DNA from: Kitasatospora paranensis | GTDB lineage: Bacteria > Actinomycetota > Actinomycetes > Streptomycetales > Streptomycetaceae | Direction of reading: 5' to 3' | Length of the DNA: 64,000 nucleotides | Assembly (NCBI RefSeq): GCF_039544005.1 | Contig: NZ_BAABKV010000001.1 | Coordinates: forward strand, 4,712,001 to 4,776,000 | In this document: in pieces, positions 44,161 through 54,114 of the stretch | How the letters are laid out: every line of letters starts with the position of its first letter | How positions within the stretch are numbered: position 1 is the stretch's first letter | Made by a program: the position numbers and the translations under genes | Notes under the pieces: model-generated | The model's database searches: none | Seen by the model: only the letters and a program-made list of their open reading frames with translations | What the model was told of the DNA's origin: nothing

Positions 44161-45348
44161 CTACGAGCGCGGCTCGCGGTCCTGCGGCGGGACGAGGTGG
44201 TCGCTCATCCACTCCAGGGCCGCGGGGAGCTCCCGCTGCCAGGTCTCGAAGCTGTGGCCGCCGTCCGGCAGGAACAGCGAGTCCACGTGGAACTCCGGGT
44301 GGTCGGCCTCGGCCGCCTTGGCCGCCGCCAGGAACGCCTCGGTCGCCGGGTAGTTGTCCTCGGTCCTGGTACTGACCACCAGCAGGTTGGCCGCCGGCGC
44401 CGGCATGTTCTTCAGCCGCCAGCCCAGGTCCGTCCGGCTGGCGGCCTGGGCGTCGCCGCCGAACAGGTCGCCGTCGGTCCACCGGTCGTTCGGCACCACG
44501 TAGTCGGCGGCCAGGCCGGCCGCGTTGGGGAAGACGTCCGGGTTGCGCATCGCCAGCCGCAGCGCGCAGCTGCCGCCGGTGGAGTAGCCGAGGATGCCCC
44601 AGGACGCGGCGGAGTGGCTCACCCGGTACGCCGAGCGCATCGCGGTCGGCAGGTCCTTGGTGAACCAGGTCTCCGAACGCGGCCCGCCGCCCGCCACGTC
44701 CACGCACTCCGTGTCGCGCGGCGGCGCGACGGTCGGCCGCGCCATCACGATCACCGTCGGCGAGATCCGCCCGCCGCGCTCCAGCTCGGAGGCGGTCTGC
44801 GGCAGTCTCAGCCCCTCCACCAGGTGGAGGGAGGGCCCCGGGTAGCCGCCGATCGCGAGCATCACCGGGAACCGTTCGCGCGCGTACTTCGGGATGAAGT
44901 ACTCCGGCGGCAGGTAGACGAAGACCTGGTCCGACATGCCGGACTCCGGGCCGGTGACCTTCACCGAGTCGATCCGGCCGACCTCCTCCGGCTTGCCGGC
45001 CGGCAGCACGTCCTTGACCGTCTCGAGCCCGCCGTCGGTGGTCGGCTCGACCAGCTTCTCGTTGTCCGGCACCGCCCCCTTGGCGTGCTCGGAGCTGGTC
45101 AGCGCGAGCGCGGCCCCGCCGGGGTGCAGCAGGTCGTTCCAGGACGTGTAGAAGCTGTACGAGTTGTTGACCATGAGCGCCATCACAGCCAGCACGGAGA
45201 CCTGAGTGACCGTCAGCAGGCAGAGCCGGCCGAGCATCGGCAGCGGCCGCTGGCGGGCCAGCCGGGGCCACAGCCAGAGCGTGGCGATCAGCGCCACGGC
45301 AGCGGTCGCAGTGAGTACGTACACCAGCGACCTGCTGGTCAGTTCCAT
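44161..45348 (-). CDS. Membrane-anchored esterase (alpha/beta hydrolase, esterase D/Fes-like)
   Basis: A protein of about 395 residues with two N-terminal membrane helices (VYVLTATAAVALIATLWLW and LCLLTVTQVSVLAVMALMV) and an outer alpha/beta hydrolase domain. The nucleophile elbow is GILGYSTGGSCAL, with Ser at the centre, and the catalytic His lies in LPDGGHSFETWQ near the end. The domain resembles esterase D/antigen 85-type acyltransferases. ATG 45348 (MELTSRSL) was chosen for its spacing to GAAGG; starts 5 or 14 codons upstream are possible. Substrate unknown. Confidence 0.82.
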   Translation of the reverse strand: MELTSRSLVYVLTATAAVALIATLWLWPRLARQRPLPMLGRLCLLTVTQVSVLAVMALMVNNSYSFYTSWNDLLHPGGAALALTSSEHAKGAVPDNEKLVEPTTDGGLETVKDVLPAGKPEEVGRIDSVKVTGPESGMSDQVFVYLPPEYFIPKYARERFPVMLAIGGYPGPSLHLVEGLRLPQTASELERGGRISPTVIVMARPTVAPPRDTECVDVAGGGPRSETWFTKDLPTAMRSAYRVSHSAASWGILGYSTGGSCALRLAMRNPDVFPNAAGLAADYVVPNDRWTDGDLFGGDAQAASRTDLGWRLKNMPAPAANLLVVSTRTEDNYPATEAFLAAAKAAEADHPEFHVDSLFLPDGGHSFETWQRELPAALEWMSDHLVPPQDREPRS

Positions 45349-45760
45349 GCCGGCGCCTTCCATCGGGCTGGGTGTGGGGCCAGGGTTCATCGTGCGTTCG
45401 TCGACGACCCGAGACCACCGGAGCTAGCCTGACCGGGCGTCGGAAGACACTGATGGCGCAGCTCTCGGCGCGTTGCAACCGAGGCCCTAGAATGCGGCGT
45501 CCACCGTGTGTGGATGCGCCTGCCACCGTCCTGCCGCGACGGCGCGATCCGTGCCCGAGCATCTGCCGCCCCACCGCCGCCCCGCGGCACCAGCCACCCG
45601 TCCCCCGGCCTCCCACGGCCCCGGAGGCACGCCGGCCTGCCCGCCGGCGAGTCCTTCTTGACCTGCGGATTGCCCGATCAAGGAATAGTCATGAAGGTTC
45701 ATCACAACTCCTACTTCGGAGTGACAGGACGCGCCGGATCTGCCCGTACGCTGAGTTTCC
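45349..45760. other. Divergent intergenic region before the MprF-like gene
   Basis: About 410 bases. The half nearest the MprF-like gene is less GC-rich (around 45660-45760) and contains the short inverted repeat ACTCC/GGAGT at 45707-45722, a possible operator. TTGACC at 45658-45663 could be a -35 element, but no well-spaced -10 was found. Confidence 0.4.
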
Positions 45761-47607
45761 ATGAGCGTTCCCGTGTCCGTTGAGCCGTCGACCGAGCAGC
45801 CCGCCGCCGCGGGCTGCAGACGCTGCGCAACCAGGCGGCGGCCGTCCCCCGTGCCTGGCTGCCCGGGCTGGTGGGCTACGCCTGCCTCCTGATCGGCCTG
45901 CTGGACATCTGCAGCGCCGTCTTCCCGAAGCTTCGCCGCACCAGGATGCACACCGTCGCCGGGCAGCTCCCCGGGGCGACCACCACCCTCGCGGCGGTCG
46001 GCACCCTGATGGTCGGCGTCCTGCTGGTGCTGCTGGCGCACGCGCTGCGCCGCCGCAAGCGCCGGGCCTGGCGGGCCGTGTGCGTGCTGCTGCCCGTCGG
46101 CGCCGCCCTGCACATGCTGCGCTGGCACCAGCCCGGCCCGGGCGCGGTCTCGCTGGCGCTGTTCGTGGTGATCCTGATCCACCGCCGGGAGTTCTACGCC
46201 AAGGCCGACCCGCGCACCCGCTGGCGCGCGGCCGCCAACCTGGTCGTGATGGGCGCCTTCAGCGTGCTGCTCGGCCTGCTGATCGTGAGCGTCCACCCGA
46301 AGTCGGAGCTCGGCAACCCCACGCTCGTCCAGCGCCTGCAGGAGACGGTCTACGGCCTCTTCGGCTTCGACGGGCCGATCAGCTACGGCAGCGAGCGGAT
46401 CACCGACCTCGTCGCGTACTCGCTCGGCGCGCTCGGCCTGCTGACCGCCTTCACCACCGGCTACCTGGCCCTGCGGCCGGAGAAGCCGGAGCCGGTGCTC
46501 ACCGCGGAGGACGAGGTCCGGGTGCGCGAGCTGCTCGCCCGGCACGGGGAGCGCGACTCGCTCGGCTACTTCGCGCTGCGCCGCGACAAGAGCGTGCTGT
46601 TCTCGCCGTCCGGCAAGGCCGCGATCTCCTACCGCGTGGTGTCCGGCGTGATGCTCGCCTCCGGTGACCCGGTCGGCGACGTCGAGGCCTGGCCCGGCGC
46701 GATCAAGGTCTTCATGGCGGAGGCCCGCGAGCACGCCTGGGTGCCGGCCGTGATGGGCTGCAGCGAGGTCGGCGGCGAGGTCTGGACCCGCGAGGCGGGC
46801 CTGGACGCGCTGGAGCTCGGCGACGAGGCCATCGTCGACACCGCCACCTTCTCGCTGGCCGGCCGGGCCATGCGCAACGTCCGCCAGATGGTCAAGCGGA
46901 TCGAGCGCAACGGGTACTCCTGCAAGGTCCGCCGGGTCGGCGAGCTCACCCTGGAGGAGAAGCGGCAGATCGCCGACGCCGCCGCCCGCTGGCGCGGCAC
47001 CGACACCGAGCGCGGGTTCTCGATGGCCCTCGGCCGGTTCGGCGACGTCGGCGACGACGACTGCGTGGTGGTCACCGCCCACAAGGCGCCCGAGGAGGGC
47101 GAGCCGGCCGGCAGCGACCTCAAGGCCGTGCTGCACTTCGTCCCGTGGGGGCCGGACGGCATCTCGCTGGAACTGATGCGCCGCGACCGCGAGGCCGACC
47201 CCGGCCTCAACGAGCTGCTGATCGTCGCCGCCCTCCAGGAGGTGCCGGCGCTCGGCGTGCGCCGGGTCTCGCTGAACTTCGCGATGTTCCGCTCCGCCCT
47301 GGCCCGCGGCGAGCGGATCGGCGCGGGCCCGGTGCTGCGCGTCTGGCGCGGACTGCTGGTGTTCCTCTCCCGCTGGTTCCAGATCGAGTCGCTGTACAAG
47401 TTCAACGCCAAGTTCCAGCCCGACTGGGAGCCCCGCTTCCTGGTCTACAAGCAGACCCGGGACCTCCCGCGGATCGGCTTCGCGGCGATGCAGGCGGAGG
47501 CCTTCATCACCCTCGGCCTGCCCCAGTTCGGCCGCCGCCGGCCCCGTCCGGGCGCGCTGCCCGGCGACGGCAAGGCCACGCTGAGCACGGTCACCGAGGC
47601 GGCCTGA
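45761..47607 (+). CDS. MprF-like phosphatidylglycerol lysyltransferase-domain protein (apparent frameshift)
   Basis: A 615-residue membrane protein. About six helices (residues 35-240) precede a C-terminal DUF2156/acyl-transferase domain with RRDKSVLFSPSGKAAISYRV, ASGDPVGD and a conserved end WEPRFLVYKQTRDLPRIGFA. MprF-type enzymes transfer an amino acid from tRNA to phosphatidylglycerol, altering surface charge. There is no lysyl-tRNA synthetase domain as in LysX. The ATG at 45761 is out of frame with the body; adding one G at 45811-45813 joins them as AAAGLQTLRNQAAAVPRAW. The exact lipid product is not known. Confidence 0.88.
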
Positions 47608-47624
47608 GCCGCACCCCGCAGCCG

Positions 47625-47671
47625 ACGGCGACGGCGGGCCCCGGACTCCTCCGGCGGCCCGCCGTCGCCGT
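47625..47671. terminator. Terminator after the MprF-like gene
   Basis: A perfect 16-bp stem, ACGGCGACGGCGGGCC at 47625-47640 and its complement at 47656-47671, with a 15-base loop. Confidence 0.88.
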
Positions 47672-47715
47672 ACCGGCCGCCCGTCCGCGCCCCCGGGTGG
47701 CTCGATAATGACGGT

Positions 47716-48572
47716 ATGAACATCCCGCTGCCCGGCCTGCCCCACCTCGACCGCTGCGCCGTGATGGGCGTCGTCAACGTCACCCCCGACTCCTTCTCCG
47801 ACGGGGGCCTGTGGCTCGATCCGGACGCCGCGGTGGCGCACGGCCTGCGGCTCGTCGCGCAGGGTGCCGACCTGATCGACGTCGGCGGCGAGTCCACCCG
47901 GCCGGGCGCGCAGCGGGTCACCGAGCAGGAGGAGCTGCGCCGGGTGGTGCCGGTCGTCGAGGCGCTCGCCGCGGCGGGCGCCGTGGTCTCCGTCGACACC
48001 ATGCGGGCCAGGGTCGCCGCCGAGGCGGTCGCGGCCGGCGCGCGCCTGGTCAACGATGTCTCCGGCGGCCTCGCCGACCCGGGGATGGCCGCCGTGGTCG
48101 CCGACACCGGCGCACCCTTCGTGGTGATGCACTGGCGCGGCCAGTCCGCCGACATGGACGCGCTCGCCGTCTACGACGACGTGGTGGCCGACGTCACCGC
48201 CGAACTCACCGCCCGGATGGCCGTCCTGCTGGCTGCCGGCGTCAAGGAGGAGCAGCTCGTGCTCGACCCCGGGCTCGGCTTCGCCAAGACCGCCGAGCAC
48301 AACTGGGCCCTGCTCGGCCGGCTCGACGCGCTCACCTCACTCGGGCGCCCCGTGCTCGTCGCGGCTTCGCGCAAGCGCTTCCTGGGTACGCTGCTCGCCA
48401 ACCCGGAAACCGGGGAGCTGCGCCCGGCCAGGCAGCGCGACGACGCCACGGCGGCGGTCTCCGCGCTCTCGGCCCGGGCCGGCGCCTGGGCCGTCCGGGT
48501 GCACGACGTGGCCGGCACGGCCGACGCCGTACGAGTGGTCGCGGCCTGGCAGCAGGCCGCCCGAAGGGGTAG
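47716..48572 (+). CDS. folP: Dihydropteroate synthase (end altered by apparent frameshift)
   Basis: A 285-residue folate enzyme. Motifs: GVVNVTPDSFSDGG, DVGGESTRPGAQ, LVNDVSGG, LDPGLGFAKT, and AASRKRFLG with the sulfonamide-loop type Arg/Lys. As read it is fused in frame to the following SnoaL-like protein. Adding one base to the G run at 48566-48569 gives a normal end WQQAARRG and a stop at 48570-48572. I take the fusion as an artefact of a missing base. Start ATG 47716. Confidence 0.93.
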
Positions 48573-48645
48573 GCGTGGCAGCAGCCCGGCAGGAGGCACC
48601 GTGGGGCACGACGGCGAGGCGGGCGGTCCGACCGGAGGTGGCGCG

Positions 48646-49122
48646 GTGAGCGGCGAGGCGGCCCTGGAGGTCGACCGGGAGGCCGTCCTGGCGGCGAACC
48701 AGGCGCTCTACGAGGCGCTCGAGAACGGCGACCTGGAGGCCGTCGAACAGATCTGGCTGGGCGCGGGCGACGCCGACGACAAGGGTGGCGTGGTCTGCGT
48801 CCACCCCGGCTGGCCGGTGCTCCGCGGCCGCGCCCAGGTCACCCGGTCGTACATGCTGATCATGATGAACACGGAGTACATCCAGTTCTTCCTGACCGAC
48901 GTCGAGTGCGAGGTGCAGGGCGATGTGGCCCTTGTCACCTGCACCGAGAACATCCTGTCCGGCGGAGAGGCCGAGGAGGAGGGCGAGCTGGGCCCGCTGG
49001 TGGGCGGCAAGGTCGTCTCCAGCAACCTCTTCCGGCGCACCCCCGACGGCTGGCGGCTCTGGTCCCACCACGGCTCACCCGTCCTGACCAGCGGCGACGA
49101 CGAGGACGACGACGAGGAGTGA
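48646..49122 (+). CDS. SnoaL/NTF2-like protein
   Basis: A protein of about 158 residues with an NTF2-like fold: ANQALYEALENGDLEAVEQI, VVCVHPGWPVLRGRAQVTRS and VVSSNLFRRTPDGWRLWSHH. It ends in a strongly acidic tail (SGDDEDDDEE). GTG 48646 has GGAGG seven bases upstream; GTG 48601 behind AGGAGG is an alternative. It lies between folP and folB, where streptomycetes keep such a gene. Function unknown; the cavity fold suggests small-ligand binding. Confidence 0.82.
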   Translation: MSGEAALEVDREAVLAANQALYEALENGDLEAVEQIWLGAGDADDKGGVVCVHPGWPVLRGRAQVTRSYMLIMMNTEYIQFFLTDVECEVQGDVALVTCTENILSGGEAEEEGELGPLVGGKVVSSNLFRRTPDGWRLWSHHGSPVLTSGDDEDDDEE

Positions 49123-49313
49123 CCCCGCGGCCGGGCCGGCGCCGAAACGCCGCCCCAGGGTCACGTCAAGTGCCGAACCGGCACGTGTGACCGCGCGTCG
49201 TGCCGGGTAAGCGCTCCGGGGTTGTCGCCGCCCGGGGGTAGATTCGACGGGTGGCGGGCGACGGTGCCCGCCTTCGCCCTGTCCTTGGCCGGGGCCGTCG
49301 TCCTCTGGGAGCA

Positions 49314-49685
49314 GTGATTCGTTTGCTGGACCGCGTCACTCTGCGGGGCCTGCGTGCCCGCGGGCACCACGGCGTCTTCGAGCGGGAGCGCGTCGAGGGC
49401 CAGACCTTCGTGGTCGACCTCGTGCTGTACCTGGACACCCGCCCGGCCGCCGCCGGGGACGACCTCACCCGCACCGCGCACTACGGCGTCATCGCCGAGG
49501 AGGTCACCGCGGTCATCGCCGGCGACCCGGTCGACCTGATCGAGACGCTCGCCCAGCGGATCGCCGACCGGTGCCTCACCCACGAGGCCGTGGAGGAGGT
49601 CGAGGTGACCGTCCACAAGCCGGACGCCCCGATCACCGTCCCGTTCGACGACGTCACCGTCACCATCCACCGGGGCCGCGCGTGA
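49314..49685 (+). CDS. folB: Dihydroneopterin aldolase
   Basis: A 123-residue folate enzyme. It has LRGLRARGHHGVFERERVEG with the substrate-binding region, LIETLAQRIADRCL with the conserved Glu, and VHKPDAPI with the catalytic Lys. GTG 49314 was chosen; a TTG three codons on is possible. It is followed by folK after 41 bases. Confidence 0.94.
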   Translation: MIRLLDRVTLRGLRARGHHGVFERERVEGQTFVVDLVLYLDTRPAAAGDDLTRTAHYGVIAEEVTAVIAGDPVDLIETLAQRIADRCLTHEAVEEVEVTVHKPDAPITVPFDDVTVTIHRGRA

Positions 49686-49726
49686 CGCGCCCGCACCTCG
49701 CCCCCGAGCCGTAGAGGGATCCTGAG

Positions 49727-50326
49727 ATGAGCACGAGCGACCCGACCGCCACGCCGACCACGTTCGACCTGGAGCGCCGGGTGGACAGTGCCGACTCCAC
49801 CCTGCAGACCGTCCGGCACGCCGCCGTCGCCCTCGGCAGCAACCTCGGCAACCGCCTGGAGACCCTCCAGGGCGCCGTGGACGCGCTGGGGGACACCCCC
49901 GGGGTCCGGATCACCGCCGTCTCCGGCGTGTACGAGACGGACGCCGTCGGCGGCCCCGCCGACCAGCCCTCCTACTTCAACGCGGTCGTGGTGCTGCGCA
50001 CCACCCTGCCGCCGCTGTCCCTGCTGGAGCGCGGCAACGCCGTCGAGGACGCCTTCGGCCGGGTCCGCGAGGTCCGCTGGGGCCCGCGCACGCTCGACGT
50101 CGACATCCTCGCCGTGGAGGGCGTCGTCAGCGACGACCCGAAGCTGCTGCTGCCGCACCCCCGTGCCCACGAGCGGGCCTTCGTCCTCGCCCCCTGGCTG
50201 GACGCCGACCCGCAGGCCGAGGTGGCCGGCCACGGCCCGGCCGCCGAACTCCTCAAGGGGCTCGGCGGCGAGGAGGCGCAGGGCGTCCGCCGCCGCGACG
50301 ACCTCCGGCTGCGGCTGCCCGAGTAA
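49727..50326 (+). CDS. folK: 6-hydroxymethyl-7,8-dihydropterin pyrophosphokinase
   Basis: A 199-residue HPPK. Motifs: VALGSNLGNRLETLQGAV, the specificity segment DQPSYFNAVVVLRT, and the magnesium/ATP motif RWGPRTLDVDIL with its Asp pair, then LPHPRAHERAFVLAPW. It carries about 35 extra N-terminal residues compared with Escherichia coli HPPK. ATG 49727 is the start. Confidence 0.95.
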   Translation: MSTSDPTATPTTFDLERRVDSADSTLQTVRHAAVALGSNLGNRLETLQGAVDALGDTPGVRITAVSGVYETDAVGGPADQPSYFNAVVVLRTTLPPLSLLERGNAVEDAFGRVREVRWGPRTLDVDILAVEGVVSDDPKLLLPHPRAHERAFVLAPWLDADPQAEVAGHGPAAELLKGLGGEEAQGVRRRDDLRLRLPE

Positions 50327-50510
50327 GACCGCCCGACCCGCCCCGGCGCCGCTCCGTCCCTGGTCGGCGGCGGGGAACTTCCCTCGTTGCGGGCCGTCCG
50401 TACAGGTGGCGGGTGAGGCCGGGCCGGTACGGTGGCCTGGCACCGCCGCATCGCGACGGTCCGTCAGGGGCACACCCTCCGTCGCGTCCGTCGGGAAGGA
50501 CAACCTCCGC

Positions 50511-51002
50511 GTGAAGCCGATCCGTCTCCGCCTGCTGCTCGGGATCACCGTGGTGGCGGGTGTGCTCTCCTGGGCCGGTGCCAAACTGTGGGGCTCCATG
50601 GGGAGTCTCCCCGGGGTGCCCGCCGCGGCGCCCGTGGTGCTCGCGGCGATCGCCGTGGTGCTGCTGGCCACCGCGATCTCGCTGCGTTCACGGCTGAAGG
50701 CCGTCCGGGAGCGCCAGCCCGGGGCGAAGGGCGTCGACCCGCTGCACGCGGCCCGCGCGGTGGTGCTCGCCCAGGCCAGTGCGCTGGTCTCGGCGGTCGT
50801 CACCGGCATCTACGCCGGGACGGGCGTCTTCCTGCTCGGCCAACTCGACATCGCCGCACGCCAGTCACAGGCCATCACGGCCGGCCTCGCGGTGCTGGCC
50901 GGGGCGGCCGTGATGGCCGCCGCCCTCTGGCTGCAGCACATCTGCAAGCTGCCCGAGGACCACGAGGGCCCCACTCACCCGGCAGCCCCCTCGCCGCGCT
51001 GA
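50511..51002 (+). CDS. DUF3180 membrane protein
   Basis: A 163-residue protein with four membrane helices, the usual companion downstream of folK in streptomycetes (DUF3180). Helices include LRLLLGITVVAGVLSWAGAK, AAPVVLAAIAVVLLATAIS and ITAGLAVLAGAAVMAAALWL. GTG 50511 opens KPIRLRLLLG behind GGGAAGGA. Function unknown. Confidence 0.85.
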   Translation: MKPIRLRLLLGITVVAGVLSWAGAKLWGSMGSLPGVPAAAPVVLAAIAVVLLATAISLRSRLKAVRERQPGAKGVDPLHAARAVVLAQASALVSAVVTGIYAGTGVFLLGQLDIAARQSQAITAGLAVLAGAAVMAAALWLQHICKLPEDHEGPTHPAAPSPR

Positions 51003-51146
51003 CGCCCCGGCACCCCTCTCCCGCCACCCCCGTTCCACCGTCACGGGGGTGCCCGGAAAGGCGCGCCCCGTAGTTCCGACGGACTGTCAAGAGCCGAATG
51101 GGTGTCGAGGCTGACAGGGCCCCAATTCGCACGCTAGTTTCTTGGC

Positions 51147-52183
51147 ATGTCTCGTGGACGCCACCGTCATTCCTCCGTCCTCGGCCGGTCCCTGCCCTCC
51201 GTCGCGACCGGTGTGCTGGTGCTCGCCGCGGTGGCCGCCCTGGTCGCCACGCCCGACGTGATGGTGGCCCGGTCGGTCGGCGTCGCCGCCGTGGTCGCGG
51301 CCGTCGGCCTCGGCCTGCTGCTGCGCCAGCGCGACCGCGCCGCCCGCGCCGCACTCCAGCTCGCCGCCACCCGGCGACTGCGCGCCGAGGAACGGTTCGA
51401 GGAACAGCTCGCCGAGGCCGAGTACGCGGCCGAGGTCGCCGAGGAGCGGGCCACCCGCTTCGGCCGGCGGCTGACCGCGGAGAAGTCCCGGCTCGCCAAG
51501 GCGGAGACCGAGATCGCCCGGCTGCTGCGCGAGCGCGCCGTGCTCGTCGCCGAGCAGGCCCTGCGCGAGGCCGAGACGACCAAGCGCGCCGCCGAGGCGG
51601 CCCGCCCCCGCTACCCCGCCAGCCCGGCCGCCTACGTGCGGGCCGGCGCCGCGCTGCGCACCCTGGAGCGCGACGCGGCCCGGGCCGAGGAGGCCCGCGA
51701 GGCCGTGGCCCGGGCCGACGAGTCCCGCCGGGCCGGCCAGGTGCAGGCGGAGGTGGAACTGCGTCCCCGGATGCCCCAGCCGGTGCCGGTGGCCCGGCCG
51801 CAGCAGGAACCCGTGAAGCCGGAGGCCGCGGTGGCGCGCCCGCCGCGGGCCGAGCTCGCTGCGCGGGCCACCCTGCCGGCCGGCCGGCAGCGCCCTGCGG
51901 GCCGCGGCCCGGGGTTCAGCTTCTTCGGCCGCCCGGCCACCGCCGCGGCCCTGCGGGCCGCCGTGCCGGCGCCCTCGGTGGGCGACCTGGCCGATGTGGT
52001 CGGCGACGAGGCCCTAGCCGAGAGCGAGCGCTACTCCGCCCAGCTGTCCCGCCCCGCGGCGGAGCCGGCCCGGCCCCCGTGGAGACCGAGGCCGAGCACA
52101 GCCGCCCCGAGGTGGTCGACCTCACGCCGCACGACGACACCGAGATGCTGCAACTGCTGGAGCTCCGCGCACAGCGGTCGTGA
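51147..52183 (+). CDS. Membrane protein with long coiled coil (apparent frameshift near end)
   Basis: About 345 residues. Two N-terminal membrane helices (17-37 and 41-60) are followed by a highly charged Ala/Glu/Arg coiled coil (residues 65-200), a Pro/Arg-rich linker, and a short conserved tail VVDLTPHDDTEMLQLLELRA. The tail appears only when one base is added to the C run 52074-52078; otherwise the frame runs past the terminator. I do not recognise a specific family; similar proteins occur in streptomycetes. It may be a membrane scaffold. Confidence 0.78.
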
Positions 52184-52320
52184 TCTCGCCCGTTCGCCTC
52201 CGGGCGCTCTGGCCCGGCGCCGACGGTCGTCGCTCCGGCACTCCCTCCTTCGTCGGTCGCTTGTCGCTCCTCGCTTTCGACACCGGCGCGCCCTTCGGCT
52301 CGGGGGCGCCTGCACCCGCA

Positions 52321-52361
52321 ACGAACGATGCCCGGGGCGGCCTGCCCCGGGCATCGTTCGT
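52321..52361. terminator. Strong bidirectional terminator
   Basis: A perfect 18-bp stem, ACGAACGATGCCCGGGGC at 52321-52338 and its complement at 52344-52361, loop GGCCT. It lies between the convergent coiled-coil and TerD genes. Confidence 0.93.
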
Positions 52362-52396
52362 GGTGCTGCCGGCGCCGTCGGCGCCGGAGGGGTGCG

Positions 52397-52971
52397 TCAG
52401 ACGTTGACGCCGAAGTCCTGGGCGATGCCCACCAGGCCGGAGGCGTAGCCCTGGCCGATGGCGCGGAACTTCCACTCGGCGCCGCTGCGGTACAGCTCGC
52501 CGAAGATCATGGCGGTCTCGGTCGCGGCGTCCTCGGAGAGGTCGTAGCGGGCGATCTCGGCGCCGCCCGCGGCGTTCAGCACGCGGATGTACGCGTTGCG
52601 GACCTGGCCGAAGGACTGGCCCCGGGTGACCGCGTCGTAGATCGAGACCGGGAAGGTGATCCGGGTGACGTCGGCCGGCAGCGCGGCCAGGTTGACGTTG
52701 ATCTGCTCGTCGTCGCCGGAGCCCTCGCCCGTGCGGTTGTCGCCGGTGTGCACGACGGAGCTGTCCGGGGTGCTGGTGTTGTTGAAGAAGACGAAGTGAC
52801 GGTCGGAGTACACCTTGCCGTCGTTGTTCAGCACGATCGCGCTGGCGTCGAGGTCGAACTCCGCGCCGGTGGTGGTGCGGACGTCCCATCCGAGGCCCAC
52901 GGTGACGGCCGTCAGGCCGGGGCCTCCTTGGTCAGCGAGACGTTGCCACCCTTGGAGAGGCTCACGGGCAT
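52397..52971 (-). CDS. terD: TerD family calcium-binding stress protein (apparent frameshift)
   Basis: A 191-residue TerD-domain protein, linked in other bacteria to tellurite resistance and calcium-dependent stress or development. The start PVSLSKGGNVSLTKEAP and the body GLTAVTVGLGWDVRTTTGAE are in different frames; one base added to the G run 52919-52922 joins them. Calcium-site motifs FDLDASAIVLNNDGKV and DNRTGEGSGDDEQI, and the end IGQGYASGLVGIAQDFGVNV, are typical. ATG 52971. Streptomycetes carry several paralogues, so the symbol marks the family only. Confidence 0.9.
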
Positions 52972-53088
52972 GGTGTGTGTGTCCCTTCGGTCGCTTTTGT
53001 TCGGAAGAACGCGGGTTGCGGGGGCCATGGTTCCAGGGCGGGCCGTGTTTCTCGCACGAACCGTCGCGGCGCGGCGGGTGCCGACCCG

Positions 53089-53576
53089 TCAGATCCGCGG
53101 GAAACGGGCCTGCACGGCCCAGATGTCCGGGTTGTCGGCCAGGCCGTCGTGCAGGTCGGTCAGGTCCGCCAGCACGTCCTGGAGGAAGTCGCGCGCCTCG
53201 CGCCGCAGCTCGGCGTGGCGGACGACGGCCGGCTCGGTGTCGCGCAGCCAGGTCGCGCCGATCTCCACCCAGCCGAAGCGGCGGGCGAACCGCAGCAGCT
53301 CGGTGTTCTGGGTGAAGTCGAGGTCGGCGCTCTGCACGGCGGAGGCCCGGCTGCCCTGCGGATCGCGGTCGAGCTGCTCCACGATGTCGCACAGCGCCCA
53401 CGCGAAGTCCAGCACCGGGACCCATCCCCAGTCGGTGGACAGGTCGCGTCCGTCGGCCTCCAGATAGACGTCGCCGCAGAACAGGTCGTACCGCAGGCTG
53501 CGCACCCCGGCGCTGCGGTAGTCCGTCTGCGGGGGTCGGGGAAGCGGTTGGAGAGGGAGTAGCCGAGCTCGATCAC
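53089..53576 (-). CDS. Conserved hypothetical protein (apparent frameshift)
   Basis: A 162-residue acidic protein if one base is added to the G run 53531-53535, which joins the start IELGYSLSNRFPDP to QTDYRSAGVRSLRYDLFCGD. It is rich in Trp, Asp and Leu (DLSTDWGWVPVLDFAWALCD) with no membrane helix and no motif I can place. GTG 53576 is the start. It lies about 117 bases upstream of terD on the same strand. Confidence 0.72.
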
Positions 53577-53672
53577 CCGGCCATTGTCCCAGCCCGGCCG
53601 TCCGGTGCCGGGCGGGCCGTCCGCGGTGCATAACCGGGTGACCGGAGCCCCCGGGCGCGGGATGATGGGGGC

Positions 53673-54107
53673 ATGTCCGAGCCCATCCGCGTACGGGGGT
53701 CGGTGGTCGTCCCCGACGCCGAGCTCGTCTGGCGCTTCTCGCGTTCCTCCGGCCCCGGCGGCCAGCACGTCAACACTTCCGACACCCAGGTCGAGCTCCG
53801 CTACGACCTGGCGGCCTCGGCCGCGCTGCCGCCGGTGTGGAAGGAGCGCGCCCTGGAGCGGCTCGCGAACCGGCTGGTGGACGGCCGGGTGCTGGTCGTC
53901 CGGGCGTCCGAGCACCGTTCGCAGTGGCGCAACCGCGAGGTGGCCGCGGCGCGGCTGGCCTCGCTGCTCGGCGAGGCGACGGCGCCGCCGCCGAAGGCCC
54001 GCCGGGCCACCAAGCCGAGCCGCGGGATGATCGAGCGGCGGCTGACGAACAAGCGGCACCGTGCGGAGCTGAAGCAGGGCCGCAACCGGGTCCGCGGCAC
54101 CGAGTGA
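53673..54107 (+). CDS. arfB: Alternative ribosome-rescue factor ArfB (peptidyl-tRNA hydrolase)
   Basis: A 144-residue release-factor-like protein. The GGQ motif lies in RFSRSSGPGGQHVNTSDTQV, and the basic C-terminal tail needed to enter the mRNA channel is present (MIERRLTNKRHRAELKQGRN). It has no stop-codon recognition domain. It would free stalled ribosomes that lack a stop codon. ATG 53673. It is convergent with the flavin reductase gene. Confidence 0.94.
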   Translation: MSEPIRVRGSVVVPDAELVWRFSRSSGPGGQHVNTSDTQVELRYDLAASAALPPVWKERALERLANRLVDGRVLVVRASEHRSQWRNREVAAARLASLLGEATAPPPKARRATKPSRGMIERRLTNKRHRAELKQGRNRVRGTE

Positions 54108-54114
54108 CGCCCGG

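Noticed and set aside
45691..45786. A 31-codon frame starting MKVHHNSYFGVTG before the MprF-like gene
   Set aside because: It overlaps the likely start of the main gene, has no good ribosome-binding site or recognised relatives; kept only as part of the intergenic description.
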